Of a stretch of DNA of 54,586 nt, positions 1 to 8,224 are shown piece by piece. The stretch's first letter is position 1. Each line of letters starts with the position of its first letter. Source of the stretch: Caloramator quimbayensis. Its GTDB lineage: Bacteria; Bacillota; Clostridia; Clostridiales; Caloramatoraceae. The translations under genes and the position numbers were made by a program. The DNA lies in NCBI RefSeq assembly GCF_900167605.1, contig NZ_FUYH01000018.1, positions 1 through 54,586 of the forward strand. Direction: 5' to 3'. The notes under the pieces were generated by a model, which was not told the DNA's origin, did not search any database, and saw nothing but the letters and a program-made list of their open reading frames with translations.

Positions 1-138
1 AAACAAAACTACAAATGTAATCGTTGAAATTTCAAATGGGGATTTCACTCTTTTTTTATTTAAGGTATTGATTTTTTCTCCAAGATGATATACTTTAGAA
101 AAGTAAGTGAGCATTTGTTTTAAATAACTTTTGTTCAT
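1..138 (-). CDS. N-terminal fragment of a probable transposase (runs off the left edge)
   Basis: A minus-strand frame of 46 codons starts at ATG 138 and stays open to the window edge. It begins MNKSYLKQMLTYFSKV and continues with a basic, then hydrophobic stretch. From memory this resembles the start of DDE transposases of IS4-like elements in Clostridia, but the catalytic core lies outside the window, so the family is not established. An AAGGA ribosome-binding site sits 10 nt upstream, inside one arm of a 14-bp inverted repeat, a common arrangement at IS ends. The frame points away from the neighbouring cyclase gene, which appears to have lost its own 5' end here. Confidence 0.5.
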   Translation of the reverse strand, partial: MNKSYLKQMLTYFSKVYHLGEKINTLNKKRVKSPFEISTITFVVLF

Positions 139-144
139 TTCATC

Positions 145-194
145 AGCATCCTTTTTATGTTTGTTTGTGGTAAAACTATTATAAAAAGGATGCT
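145..194. repeat. 14-bp perfect inverted repeat at IS end, covering ribosome-binding sites
   Basis: AGCATCCTTTTTAT (145-158) and ATAAAAAGGATGCT (181-194) pair perfectly around a 22-nt loop. Read on the minus strand, the AAAGGA site of the transposase fragment lies in the second arm; read on the plus strand, the AAGGA site before the cyclase ORF at 201 lies in the second arm. A transcript entering from outside would fold and hide the site. It is followed by TTCTTT on the plus strand, so it could also act as a weak terminator. Confidence 0.6.
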
Positions 195-200
195 TTCTTT

Positions 201-1661
201 ATGCAATTTTTTTCTCTATATTTTCCAGTAAAAATCGGAAAATACCTAATTTCTACTTACTATTTCTTAACCATTATAAATCAACGGGCTTATCGCCCTA
301 AAAATTTTCAAGTGCGAAATCTCTGCTATTTTTTAAATTTTACCTACGATTACAAGATATTGAATATTATTTTAATATCTATAGGATTTGTAGGGATATT
401 TTTATTGATTAACTTGACTATTATAAAGATAGATATATCTATAGAAGAAGGTAAATACTATAGATTTGATAAAGACAGCAGTGAATTTTTAATCATCAAT
501 TTAATAGTGTCCATTTTATTAACAGCGCTGCTTTGTATAGTACATGAAGCCTCAGGGATTATAGGAACAGCATTAGTCTTATTTAATATTTTGATTACTC
601 ATTACTGCTTATATATATATCGAAAGCTTTTTGACAGAAATGAGGCTATAAAAAGCCTTCTTAAAGTAACCTGCGATATTGTAAAATACGGAGATTTTAG
701 GGACAAGTGTAAGCACCTGCTTGTAAGCCTAAATGAGCTCATACCATATACTCTTTGTGCAATATATACTTTTGACATTAATAATGATAATATAAGTTAT
801 CCAGTTGCATATAATAGTAAGGATATAATAGACATTGGAGATTTAGGATTTAATCTTACTGAGGATTCAATTACATTAAAAATTGTAAGGCAAGGTAAAA
901 TATACGTATGTAAAGATATAAAAAAAGATAAGAAAGTGAGAATAGAGGGAAGATTATTAGAAATAGTAAATTCTATGGTTCTCGTTCCAATAGTTATAGG
1001 TGAAAACGTTGAAGGACTCATATTGATTGGAGGAGATCAAGAGTTATTAGACTTTACTTATAAAGGAATTGAAGATATATTAAGTATATTATCAAACCAG
1101 ATGGCCCTTGCAATAGAAAATGATATCTTCTATAGAGGTATTAAAAATAAAGCTGAGGTTGATTCTTTAACAAAGCTTTACAATAGAAGAGTTTTTAATA
1201 GAGAAATAGAAAAATTAATAAAAACAAATACAAATTTTTCCCTTGTAATATATGATATAGATAATTTTAAACAAATAAACGATACTTATGGGCATCTTAT
1301 TGGAGATGAAGTGTTAGAGAGAATATCGGGAGTAATTTTAAAATCCATTAGAAAAACTGATGTTGCATGCAGATATGGAGGAGAGGAAATAGTTATAATA
1401 TTTAAAGATCTTGGAAAAGAAGATGCATTAATAATATCTGAAAGAATTAGACAAAGCATAGAAAGCACAATAATACATTCAGGTGCTGCGGATATTTCAG
1501 TTACAGTTAGCGGAGGGGTTGCTTCATTCCCAGAGGATGGACCTCATAAAGAAGACATTGTAGGAAATGCAGATAAGGTTCTATATTCTGAATGTAAACT
1601 CAAGGGAAAAAATAAAGTGTTTGCATATGGCAGAACAGAAAAATATGCTCTTTATAATTAA
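201..1661 (+). CDS. Membrane GAF-GGDEF diguanylate cyclase, N-terminus probably replaced
   Basis: Predicted to make the second messenger cyclic di-GMP from two GTP at the membrane. The first ~50 residues are aromatic-rich and do not look like a membrane-protein start; they are probably translated from IS sequence. Hydrophobic segments follow at about 53-75 and 95-140, then a GAF-like sensor (about 150-310) and a GGDEF domain from about 320. The active-site loop reads GGEEI (about 393-397) instead of GGDEF/GGEEF; the catalytic Glu positions are kept and only the last residue is changed. An inhibitory RxxD site (RKTD) lies five residues before it, as expected for product feedback. A probable c-di-GMP receptor (PilZ) is encoded at 12394. 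Start 201 has AAGGA 10 nt upstream, but the native start is likely lost. Confidence 0.8.
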   Translation: MQFFSLYFPVKIGKYLISTYYFLTIINQRAYRPKNFQVRNLCYFLNFTYDYKILNIILISIGFVGIFLLINLTIIKIDISIEEGKYYRFDKDSSEFLIINLIVSILLTALLCIVHEASGIIGTALVLFNILITHYCLYIYRKLFDRNEAIKSLLKVTCDIVKYGDFRDKCKHLLVSLNELIPYTLCAIYTFDINNDNISYPVAYNSKDIIDIGDLGFNLTEDSITLKIVRQGKIYVCKDIKKDKKVRIEGRLLEIVNSMVLVPIVIGENVEGLILIGGDQELLDFTYKGIEDILSILSNQMALAIENDIFYRGIKNKAEVDSLTKLYNRRVFNREIEKLIKTNTNFSLVIYDIDNFKQINDTYGHLIGDEVLERISGVILKSIRKTDVACRYGGEEIVIIFKDLGKEDALIISERIRQSIESTIIHSGAADISVTVSGGVASFPEDGPHKEDIVGNADKVLYSECKLKGKNKVFAYGRTEKYALYN

Positions 1662-1749
1662 GTAATAGAAAATTCACAGAATATGCATCAATATTTAATA
1701 AAGATTTTATAAAATAGTAGACAAGATATATTATAGCGAGGGATTATTA

Positions 1750-2433
1750 ATGAGAAAGATGATTGAAATACTTGTTAAAGATTATAAAAAAGTAGCCGGA
1801 AGGCTATTTTCCCTTATATCTATTATTTTTACATCTGCAATTTATAGATATCTTAATGTCTATAGAGGAAGGGTATATCATATACCAACCGTTATAGATA
1901 GTATGATACCCTTTAATAAGTATTTCGTCATACCATATTTAGGCTGGTATATATATCTTGGTTTTTTCCTATTTTATTATTCGGTAGTAGATGAAAAAAA
2001 GTATTTTAAGATTCTATGGGGAATTAATGCGGGTATGATGATTTGTTACATTATTTACTATGCTTTTCCGACATATGTTCCCCGCCCTGAAATTCATGGA
2101 AACGATGTATTTGATTATCTGATGAGATTTGTGTATAATAGGGACAACCCATATAACTGCTTTCCAAGCATTCATGTGTTTGATGCTGTACTTTTTGGAA
2201 TATATATTAATAGAGACAACAACTTAAATATTTTTACAAAGATAGTATCAAGCAGTACTGTTATTTTGATAATTTTTTCTACATTTTTCGTAAAACAACA
2301 TTACATTTATGATGCGGTTTCTGGTATTTTTATTGCATGGTTAATTTATATATTGTTTAATTATAAAGAGGTTATAGTAAAACTCCAAGAAAAACAGGCA
2401 GTTTATAAATTAGAAAATAAAATAGGAGAATGA
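1750..2433 (+). CDS. PAP2-superfamily membrane phosphatase
   Basis: A 227-residue integral membrane protein with about five or six hydrophobic segments and the three phosphatase signatures of the PAP2/vanadium haloperoxidase superfamily: an Arg-Pro element near residue 111 (YVPRP), PSIH at about 139-142, and a KQHYIYD element near 182-188 supplying the catalytic His and Asp. Such enzymes remove phosphate from lipid phosphates such as phosphatidic acid or undecaprenyl pyrophosphate, or act as phospholipid transferases; the substrate cannot be told here. A GAGGG site precedes the ATG by 8 nt. The stop codon lies 5 nt before the likely start of the radical SAM gene, so the two are co-transcribed. 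Confidence 0.8.
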   Translation: MRKMIEILVKDYKKVAGRLFSLISIIFTSAIYRYLNVYRGRVYHIPTVIDSMIPFNKYFVIPYLGWYIYLGFFLFYYSVVDEKKYFKILWGINAGMMICYIIYYAFPTYVPRPEIHGNDVFDYLMRFVYNRDNPYNCFPSIHVFDAVLFGIYINRDNNLNIFTKIVSSSTVILIIFSTFFVKQHYIYDAVSGIFIAWLIYILFNYKEVIVKLQEKQAVYKLENKIGE

Positions 2434-2438
2434 TTTGC

Positions 2439-3326
2439 TTGAAAATAAAATGTAATATATGTCCAAGGTTTTGCAATGTTGATAGAGATAAAGAGATTGG
2501 ATACTGTAGAGCAAATAGCAGCATTAAGGCAGCAAAGGCTTTTTTGCATATGTGGGAAGAGCCTTGTATATCTGGGGAAAGAGGCTCAGGAACTGTTTTT
2601 TTCACAGGGTGTAATCTAAGATGTGTTTTCTGCCAGAATCATGATATAAGTCAAGATGGTAAAGGAAAGGAGATTACTGTAGATAGACTATGTGAAATTT
2701 TTTTAGAGCTTCAGGATAAGAAAGCTCACAATATTAATCTTGTAACTCCAACCCATTATACCCTTCAAATACGTGAGGCGTTAATTAAGGCTAAGAGCGA
2801 AGGGCTTAAAATACCTGTTATATATAATTCTAACGGTTATGAGAGAGTTGAAACATTAAGGCTCCTTGAAGGGCTTATAGATGTATATCTTCCTGATATT
2901 AAGTACTATGATGACAAATACAGCATTAAATATTCAAAAGCTCCGAGATATTTTGAATATGCCTCAAAGGCTGTATTTGAGATGTATAGACAGGTAGGCT
3001 CTCCGGTTTTTGACAGTGAGGGTATTATTAAAAAAGGTATTATGATAAGGCATCTTATGCTGCCAGGACTTTTATTTGATTCCAAAAAAATAGTTGATTT
3101 TGTTTTAGATAATTTCCCGACAGAAGTTTATTTAAATATTATGAGCCAGTATACTCCAATGCATGATGCAAATAATTATAAAGAGATTAATAAGAAAATT
3201 GATAAGAGACATTATGAATCATTAATAGATTATGCAGTTTCTAAAGGACTTAAAAATGGATATATTCAAGATTATGAGAGTTCTACTGCTGAGTATGTAC
3301 CGGATTTTAATTTTGAAGGAATTTAA
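2439..3326 (+). CDS. PflX-like radical SAM Fe-S protein
   Basis: A 295-residue radical SAM enzyme. The cluster-binding motif C-x3-C-x2-C is at residues 58, 62 and 65 (GCNLRCVFCQNH), preceded by an extra N-terminal cysteine group (CNICPRFC...GYC) and the WEEPCISGERGSG element typical of the COG1313/PflX family, which is related to pyruvate formate-lyase activating enzymes. Its substrate is unknown. I chose the TTG start at 2439 because AGGAG (2424-2428) is 10 nt upstream; the in-frame ATG at 2430 lies only 1 nt from that site. The gene ends in a hairpin shared with the convergent SpoIID-domain gene. Confidence 0.85.
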   Translation: MKIKCNICPRFCNVDRDKEIGYCRANSSIKAAKAFLHMWEEPCISGERGSGTVFFTGCNLRCVFCQNHDISQDGKGKEITVDRLCEIFLELQDKKAHNINLVTPTHYTLQIREALIKAKSEGLKIPVIYNSNGYERVETLRLLEGLIDVYLPDIKYYDDKYSIKYSKAPRYFEYASKAVFEMYRQVGSPVFDSEGIIKKGIMIRHLMLPGLLFDSKKIVDFVLDNFPTEVYLNIMSQYTPMHDANNYKEINKKIDKRHYESLIDYAVSKGLKNGYIQDYESSTAEYVPDFNFEGI

Positions 3327-3352
3327 AGAGCCCCTATGGGCTCTTTAAAAAT
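3325..3352. terminator. Bidirectional terminator between convergent genes
   Basis: AAAGAGCCC (3325-3333), loop CTAT, GGGCTCTTT (3338-3346). It ends the radical SAM gene on the plus strand and overlaps the stop codon (3345-3347) of the minus-strand SpoIID-domain gene. The A and T runs flanking the stem suit both directions. Confidence 0.75.
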
Positions 3353-5249
3353 TGCTTTTTATTATTTCTTTATAATCAGTTATTTCGATGTTTTTATAAA
3401 AAATCTTTAAAATATCTTCATAATCTTTTCCTTCACGAACAAGGCCTATAACACCATATTGACTCATACCTGCCCCGTGCCCAAAGCCGCCGCCGTATAA
3501 TGTTATTCCCTGCAATTTATTATTTGTCACTTGTTTGTCGATTATAAAAAAACCAGAAGGAATTGCTGATGCATTTTTTATTTTATCTCCGTATAAAGGC
3601 GTTATATCAAAATTATCGCTTTTAGGCGTAATAACGTTTCTAATGTTGGACTCCTTTATAATTTTATATTCTCCCGTATCTGAAACTATAACTGCCTCCA
3701 TTATTATTCCAGATTTTCCTCTTTTGCTTATATATATGTCTTTAATGTTTCCTATGCCTTCTTTAGGTATATCTGCTTTTCTATATATATTAAGAAACCA
3801 TTTCTTTTTAAAAAATTCAGGATTATTTTTAGCTCTTGAATATATGTTTTCATTTATTGTTTTGCTTAAGACGGATTTATCAATTTCTATTTTCCATCTG
3901 AAATATGGGGAATTAGAGTCGTAGGCTTTTACTGTCCAATCCTTTAAAAATTTAGAAGCTGATTCCTCATTAGACAAATCTTTAATGCCGCTATTCGTAT
4001 AATCTTTAAAGTCGAGATAAGGCTTTGAGTTCTTTTTTAAATCTTTGTTTGTATTAAACCATATTTCATTGAAGGGTGCTCCAACACCGCAGGATGTTGA
4101 AAAATATTTTGCATCGATTATCTTTTTATCATAGGAAAGAATTTTACCTCTCGTTTCTTCTATAGCTTTGTCGCATATTGAATTGGAGGGCTGACTGTTA
4201 TAGGATTGGCTTAAGGTTGTATCATCAAGGTTAAAACCGTATTTTGCAAAACGGCCCGATAGAGTATCTGAAAGAGCATAGGTTCTTGCTGCAATAGCTT
4301 GAACTTTATAACCTTCAAGACCTCCGTAGCTGAGCATTTCAGATGGAACAACAAACCTTAAATAATCCTCAATATTAGTTTCGTTTATAAGTCTCATATT
4401 ATTATCTACTATAGATATTTCAAGCTCGCCGTAATATAAAGGTGTATACCCGTTTTTCCTTTTAAGGCTTGATATTGAAATAGGATCCTTTGAAGAAGAT
4501 GAAACATATATCCTTTGACTGAATAGTCCAAGGTCTAAAACCTTTTCTTCAGTTGTTTTGCTTATTTTATATATAGAGAGTGAAATAAAATGGTTTTTTA
4601 AATCTGCCTTTAAACTCTCGTCTTTTTTAGTTTTATATTCACCCTTTTCAGTTTTTACTATAAGACCTTTTTTTGATGAAAATATTATACTTGAGTGGTT
4701 TAATGAGGTAAAGTCAGCATTAGATATACCAATTCTTAAAGCATCAATATCGGGTATATCAACAAGCACAGCACCAATCTTTCCGCTTTCGTCGGCTATG
4801 AACTTATAGGAAGAGTATCCTACTATCACGCTGCTATTGGGAAGTTTTTTTATTTTTCCGTCTATTATTTGATAATAGAGAACATACGAACTCAGATTAA
4901 GTGTAGATGAATCAATTTCAATTTGGTCTTTGTTTTTCATAAGTACCTTACCTGCATATACTTTTGATGGAGATATTGATATTATTTTTTTTCCTTTAAG
5001 GTGTATATTATATGCTAATGAATCAGGTCTATAAAATCTTCTTGGTATATTTATCCATTTAATATTATCTTTGTAATATATTTTTAATGATATATTATTT
5101 TTAGATTCTTTCTTATCAAGTACAATTCCGCAGGTAATGTTCAGTGGTTTTAAAAAAAATATATAAAAAAGTCCAATGCTCATTAAAATAAGAATAAACA
5201 TTGAAATAAAAATTCCTTTATAATTTTTTCTTCTTCTGTTTCTTCTCAA
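3345..5249 (-). CDS. SpoIID/LytB-domain membrane-anchored protein
   Basis: A 634-residue protein with a basic N-terminus (RRNRRRK), one transmembrane segment (about 12-34), a long extracellular region, and a SpoIID domain. Signatures are QAIAARTYAL near 317 and GHGAGMSQYG near 588, followed by a YEDILKIFYKNI-type tail. SpoIID proteins are lytic transglycosylases acting on peptidoglycan during engulfment; this one is much longer than classical SpoIID (about 330-370 residues), so it is a paralogue of SpoIID/LytB type. The TTG start at 5249 is preferred because AGGTGA lies just upstream; a longer frame from ATG 5279 has no ribosome-binding site. Confidence 0.8.
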   Translation of the reverse strand: MRRNRRRKNYKGIFISMFILILMSIGLFYIFFLKPLNITCGIVLDKKESKNNISLKIYYKDNIKWINIPRRFYRPDSLAYNIHLKGKKIISISPSKVYAGKVLMKNKDQIEIDSSTLNLSSYVLYYQIIDGKIKKLPNSSVIVGYSSYKFIADESGKIGAVLVDIPDIDALRIGISNADFTSLNHSSIIFSSKKGLIVKTEKGEYKTKKDESLKADLKNHFISLSIYKISKTTEEKVLDLGLFSQRIYVSSSSKDPISISSLKRKNGYTPLYYGELEISIVDNNMRLINETNIEDYLRFVVPSEMLSYGGLEGYKVQAIAARTYALSDTLSGRFAKYGFNLDDTTLSQSYNSQPSNSICDKAIEETRGKILSYDKKIIDAKYFSTSCGVGAPFNEIWFNTNKDLKKNSKPYLDFKDYTNSGIKDLSNEESASKFLKDWTVKAYDSNSPYFRWKIEIDKSVLSKTINENIYSRAKNNPEFFKKKWFLNIYRKADIPKEGIGNIKDIYISKRGKSGIIMEAVIVSDTGEYKIIKESNIRNVITPKSDNFDITPLYGDKIKNASAIPSGFFIIDKQVTNNKLQGITLYGGGFGHGAGMSQYGVIGLVREGKDYEDILKIFYKNIEITDYKEIIKSNF

Positions 5250-5392
5250 GCTATCACCTACAATCTCTAATATTAACATATCATATTATATAAAATATTG
5301 TATAACATTTTAAAGATATATGGATTAAAAATTTAAAAAATATTTTTCAAATGATTACAAATTATGGTCAAAACTTAATCGTATTTTAAGTT

Positions 5393-6430
5393 CTATTTTA
5401 GAGTAAAATATTTTAATATACATCCAAAAACGAATACAAAACTTACTGCACCAAAGGGAGGATACAATAACTTTATTAAATTAGTAAATCCAATAAAAGA
5501 GAAGGGAACAGATATTGTTATTACTATTAAAACTGAAATTCTGTAGGATATTTTATATGAATATGAAATTCTTTTGCATAAACTATAGATATTTCCTATT
5601 TCCGTCGAAAACATTTCAAGCCATATTACTATTGTAAGAAAAGAAGGAAGTATTATACCAAATTGTTTTGCAATATAAAGATTTGGGATTTCAACGTTAA
5701 AACTGTAAGGATAGTATAAAAGTATAGAATAGTTTATTATTAATGAAATAATTGTTAATACTATGCTTCCTAAGATGCAGCCCTTTACAAAGTTATTTTT
5801 GTTTTTTATCTCTGCAGTCATTGGACATAGTACGCCAATTGCACTCATTAGGTTAAAGGAAGAATAAAGAATGGAAGAAAGCAGCCAAGTATTTTTCATA
5901 GGAATAATATTCTTGAAAATAGAGTGTACTTGATATATTGAAGAACAGGATTTTAAAACAAAAAAACCTATTGCTAATATAGATATAGTTGAAAGAGGTA
6001 CTATAAATTCATTTACTGTAATAAGGCCCTGTGTAGAGAAAAAACTTATTATTAAGACGAAAAATGCCATGATTAGAGTTCCTGCGGTTTTATTAATTCC
6101 TAAATATTCATTTAGCATTGCTCCTCCGCCAGATATCATTATTATGTTGCTTCCAAATATAAAAAATGTTAAGAATACGTCCACAACCGCTCCAACTTTT
6201 TTCCCAAGTACTGAATATATTATTTCTTTATAGGATTTAAAATTTAGTTTAAAACATAAAGCTATTATTATAGTTGATATAAAGATGTAGATTATACAGC
6301 ACAGAATTATTCCAAAAAAACCTTTTATGCCGTATAAACTGAAAAATTGAAGTATTTCTTGACCAGAAGCAAGTCCTGCACCTATTATTATTCCTATGAA
6401 AACAGAAGCTATTTTAAAATCTTCTTTCAT
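5393..6430 (-). CDS. YkvI-type membrane transporter
   Basis: A 345-residue polytopic membrane protein with about ten hydrophobic segments. The start reads KIASVFIGIIIGAGLASGQE, the glycine-rich unwound first helix typical of the YkvI family, which belongs to the LeuT-fold transporters. The substrate is unknown, though amino acids are plausible from the fold. Start at ATG 6430 with GGAG 6 nt upstream; the longer frame from TTG 6442 overlaps that site. It is divergent from the lipoprotein gene at 6603, so the 172-nt gap should hold both promoters. The tail ends in an AT-rich gap (5280-5392) with no gene. Confidence 0.8.
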   Translation of the reverse strand: MKEDFKIASVFIGIIIGAGLASGQEILQFFSLYGIKGFFGIILCCIIYIFISTIIIALCFKLNFKSYKEIIYSVLGKKVGAVVDVFLTFFIFGSNIIMISGGGAMLNEYLGINKTAGTLIMAFFVLIISFFSTQGLITVNEFIVPLSTISILAIGFFVLKSCSSIYQVHSIFKNIIPMKNTWLLSSILYSSFNLMSAIGVLCPMTAEIKNKNNFVKGCILGSIVLTIISLIINYSILLYYPYSFNVEIPNLYIAKQFGIILPSFLTIVIWLEMFSTEIGNIYSLCKRISYSYKISYRISVLIVITISVPFSFIGFTNLIKLLYPPFGAVSFVFVFGCILKYFTLK

Positions 6431-6602
6431 ATTATTCTCCAAATATTGTTACATAAAATATTATTCTTTTAGATTTATAAAAATTCCAAAGCAATGAATT
6501 TAATAAAGTAACTATAATAATAAAATAAGTATATTTAAGGAATAATAGAATTAATAAAATATATACTATTTGAAGTAGTAATACCGAGGGTAGGTGAATA
6601 AT

Positions 6603-7844
6603 ATGAAAAAATGGTTTTGTATGTTTTTGATAATAATTTTAATTTTTACAACGGGCTGCCCCGGAAATGAGAAGAAAAAATCAAATGAATCAAACAAGGT
6701 TGAAGTAAATAAGAGTGAAAACAAAATAGACAAAAATGCAGCTTCTGCGTTTATTAACAATTATTTAGCCTATGTACTAAAAGGTGACTTTGATGGAATG
6801 AAGTCATTCTATAATGATGAGGTAAAATCCCAGATTAAAAGCATTCCCGTATCTTCAAGTTCAAGGCCTGTGGGTTATAAAATTGATACTGATGACAGCG
6901 GACTTGAAGAAAGTCAAAACGAGGGGAAGAGTGCTGCTTTTAAGGTTCATTTATTCAATAGCGGACAGGACATACCTTATTTTTCAGACGATTTGTACAA
7001 ATATACAGTTGAACTTAAGAATAATAAAATGGTCATATCAAAAATAGAGAAAGAAAAAAGCACTGAAATTTATGAGAAAAATAAAGTTTTATATAAAAGG
7101 GAAGGGGACAAGATAAAAGGAGAAAAAATATTATCTTTAAGTGAGATGCCTGATTTTATAAGTTTGAGCAATACTTTATATCCAGGTCAAAAGATTCCTC
7201 TTCCTAAAGATGGTTTTGGTCCCTGTGCAATTTCTCCTGATGGGAAAAATATATTAATTACAACAAAGGGTACTTTAAAGACAGCGGGTGCGTCAGGAGG
7301 GAGTATAAAAAATGATGTTACCTATGCTTTTATTGCGATATTGAGTATGAAAGAAGATGAGCAGCAGAGTATTCAGCAGAATAAAAATACTAAGGACAGC
7401 AAGCAGGTAATCAAATTAGAGGGAGGGGGAGATGAAAAAAATAAAGAAGAGTCTTCGGGAAATGAAGAAAGCAAAACTGGAGCGGAAGGACAGGAGAAGG
7501 AGAAAGTCCAATTACCTTCTATAAAAACCCTCGATCTTTATGTAGAAGCAAAAATTAAAACGGCGGCATTTTCGCCGGATGGAAAGTTTATTATAGTTGA
7601 ATATATACCTCCTTCGGGTTTAAATAGAATAAAAATGTATAAAGTTCAGGAGAGAGAGATAGTTGAACTTATCGTTGACAGACAGTTTTTACCTGATAGG
7701 TTTGGGATAGTTTCTCCAGCTTTCATATCTTTTGAAGAGCTGTCTTTCAAAGTAGTACCTTCAAAGGATGCAACATCTGAAGAGCAAAAATACGAAGGAA
7801 TATGGAAGATGGACATTAAAGAGCAAAAATTAAAGCCCTTTTAA
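6603..7844 (+). CDS. Lipoprotein of unknown function with beta-propeller-like repeats
   Basis: A 413-residue secreted lipoprotein. The signal peptide MKKWFCMFLIIILIFTTGC ends in a lipobox with Cys19, and a Lys/Glu/Asn-rich linker follows. The C-terminal half contains two SPDGK elements (CAISPDGKNIL, AAFSPDGKFII) like the strands of TolB/WD40-type propellers, separated by a Gln/Glu/Lys-rich low-complexity insert (about 245-310). No enzymatic motif is visible. The likely start is ATG 6603, 6 nt after AGGTG; the frame can be extended to GTG 6594, but that codon lies inside the ribosome-binding site. I do not recognise a named family. Confidence 0.7.
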   Translation: MKKWFCMFLIIILIFTTGCPGNEKKKSNESNKVEVNKSENKIDKNAASAFINNYLAYVLKGDFDGMKSFYNDEVKSQIKSIPVSSSSRPVGYKIDTDDSGLEESQNEGKSAAFKVHLFNSGQDIPYFSDDLYKYTVELKNNKMVISKIEKEKSTEIYEKNKVLYKREGDKIKGEKILSLSEMPDFISLSNTLYPGQKIPLPKDGFGPCAISPDGKNILITTKGTLKTAGASGGSIKNDVTYAFIAILSMKEDEQQSIQQNKNTKDSKQVIKLEGGGDEKNKEESSGNEESKTGAEGQEKEKVQLPSIKTLDLYVEAKIKTAAFSPDGKFIIVEYIPPSGLNRIKMYKVQEREIVELIVDRQFLPDRFGIVSPAFISFEELSFKVVPSKDATSEEQKYEGIWKMDIKEQKLKPF

Positions 7845-7897
7845 TAAAATATAGCAATAATAATAATTCCGTATGTTTTGTAAAAACTTTAACTTTG

Positions 7898-7926
7898 TTG
7901 AAAATTAAAAATTGTTGGCCTATAAT
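7898..7926 (+). promoter_or_regulatory. Sigma-A promoter for the small ORF at 7961
   Basis: TTGAAA (7898-7903), 17-nt spacer, TATAAT (7921-7926). This is close to consensus with ideal spacing. Transcription should start near 7933, which rules out in-frame starts upstream of 7961. Confidence 0.65.
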
Positions 7927-7960
7927 GAAAGTGAAAAAATATGATTGGGGTGGGGGTAAT

Positions 7961-8122
7961 ATGAGTTTTAACGAGGAGCATAGAGTGATAAGCTTGTGCC
8001 GTAAAAAGTTAGAAAAAAGAATCGATAAAATCATTCTGTTTTTTGATAAGCTCAACTTTTTCTTAAGGGAAACTAAAGATGAAAGGCAGAAAAATAATTA
8101 CAAGACACCTATTGCGCATTGA
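7961..8122 (+). CDS. Small basic protein of unknown function (53 aa)
   Basis: Starts MSFNEEHRVISLCRKKLEKR and is rich in Lys, Arg and Phe; it is probably helical between residues 8 and 45. A GGGGGT ribosome-binding site lies 3-4 nt before the ATG, and a good sigma-A promoter stands 35 nt upstream, so expression is credible. No family is recognised, and the Spo0E-type SQELD motif seen in many small Firmicute helical proteins is absent. It sits upstream of the sugar ATPase gene in the same direction. Confidence 0.5.
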   Translation: MSFNEEHRVISLCRKKLEKRIDKIILFFDKLNFFLRETKDERQKNNYKTPIAH

Positions 8123-8150
8123 TTTTTGTTTAATATGTACAAACTATTCA

Positions 8151-8169
8151 TATAATTTTGATATATCAA
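8151..8169 (+). promoter_or_regulatory. -10 box and 12-bp palindrome upstream of the ABC ATPase
   Basis: TATAAT (8151-8156) is followed at once by the perfect palindrome TTGATATATCAA (8158-8169), placing a possible repressor site at the predicted transcription start. The -35 match is weak (TTGTTT at 8126 with a 19-nt spacer). The regulator is unknown. Confidence 0.35.
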
Positions 8170-8224
8170 TAATATTTAATTGATGTTAAAATTTTAATAA
8201 ATAATTGAATTTGGGGGTTTTGTT

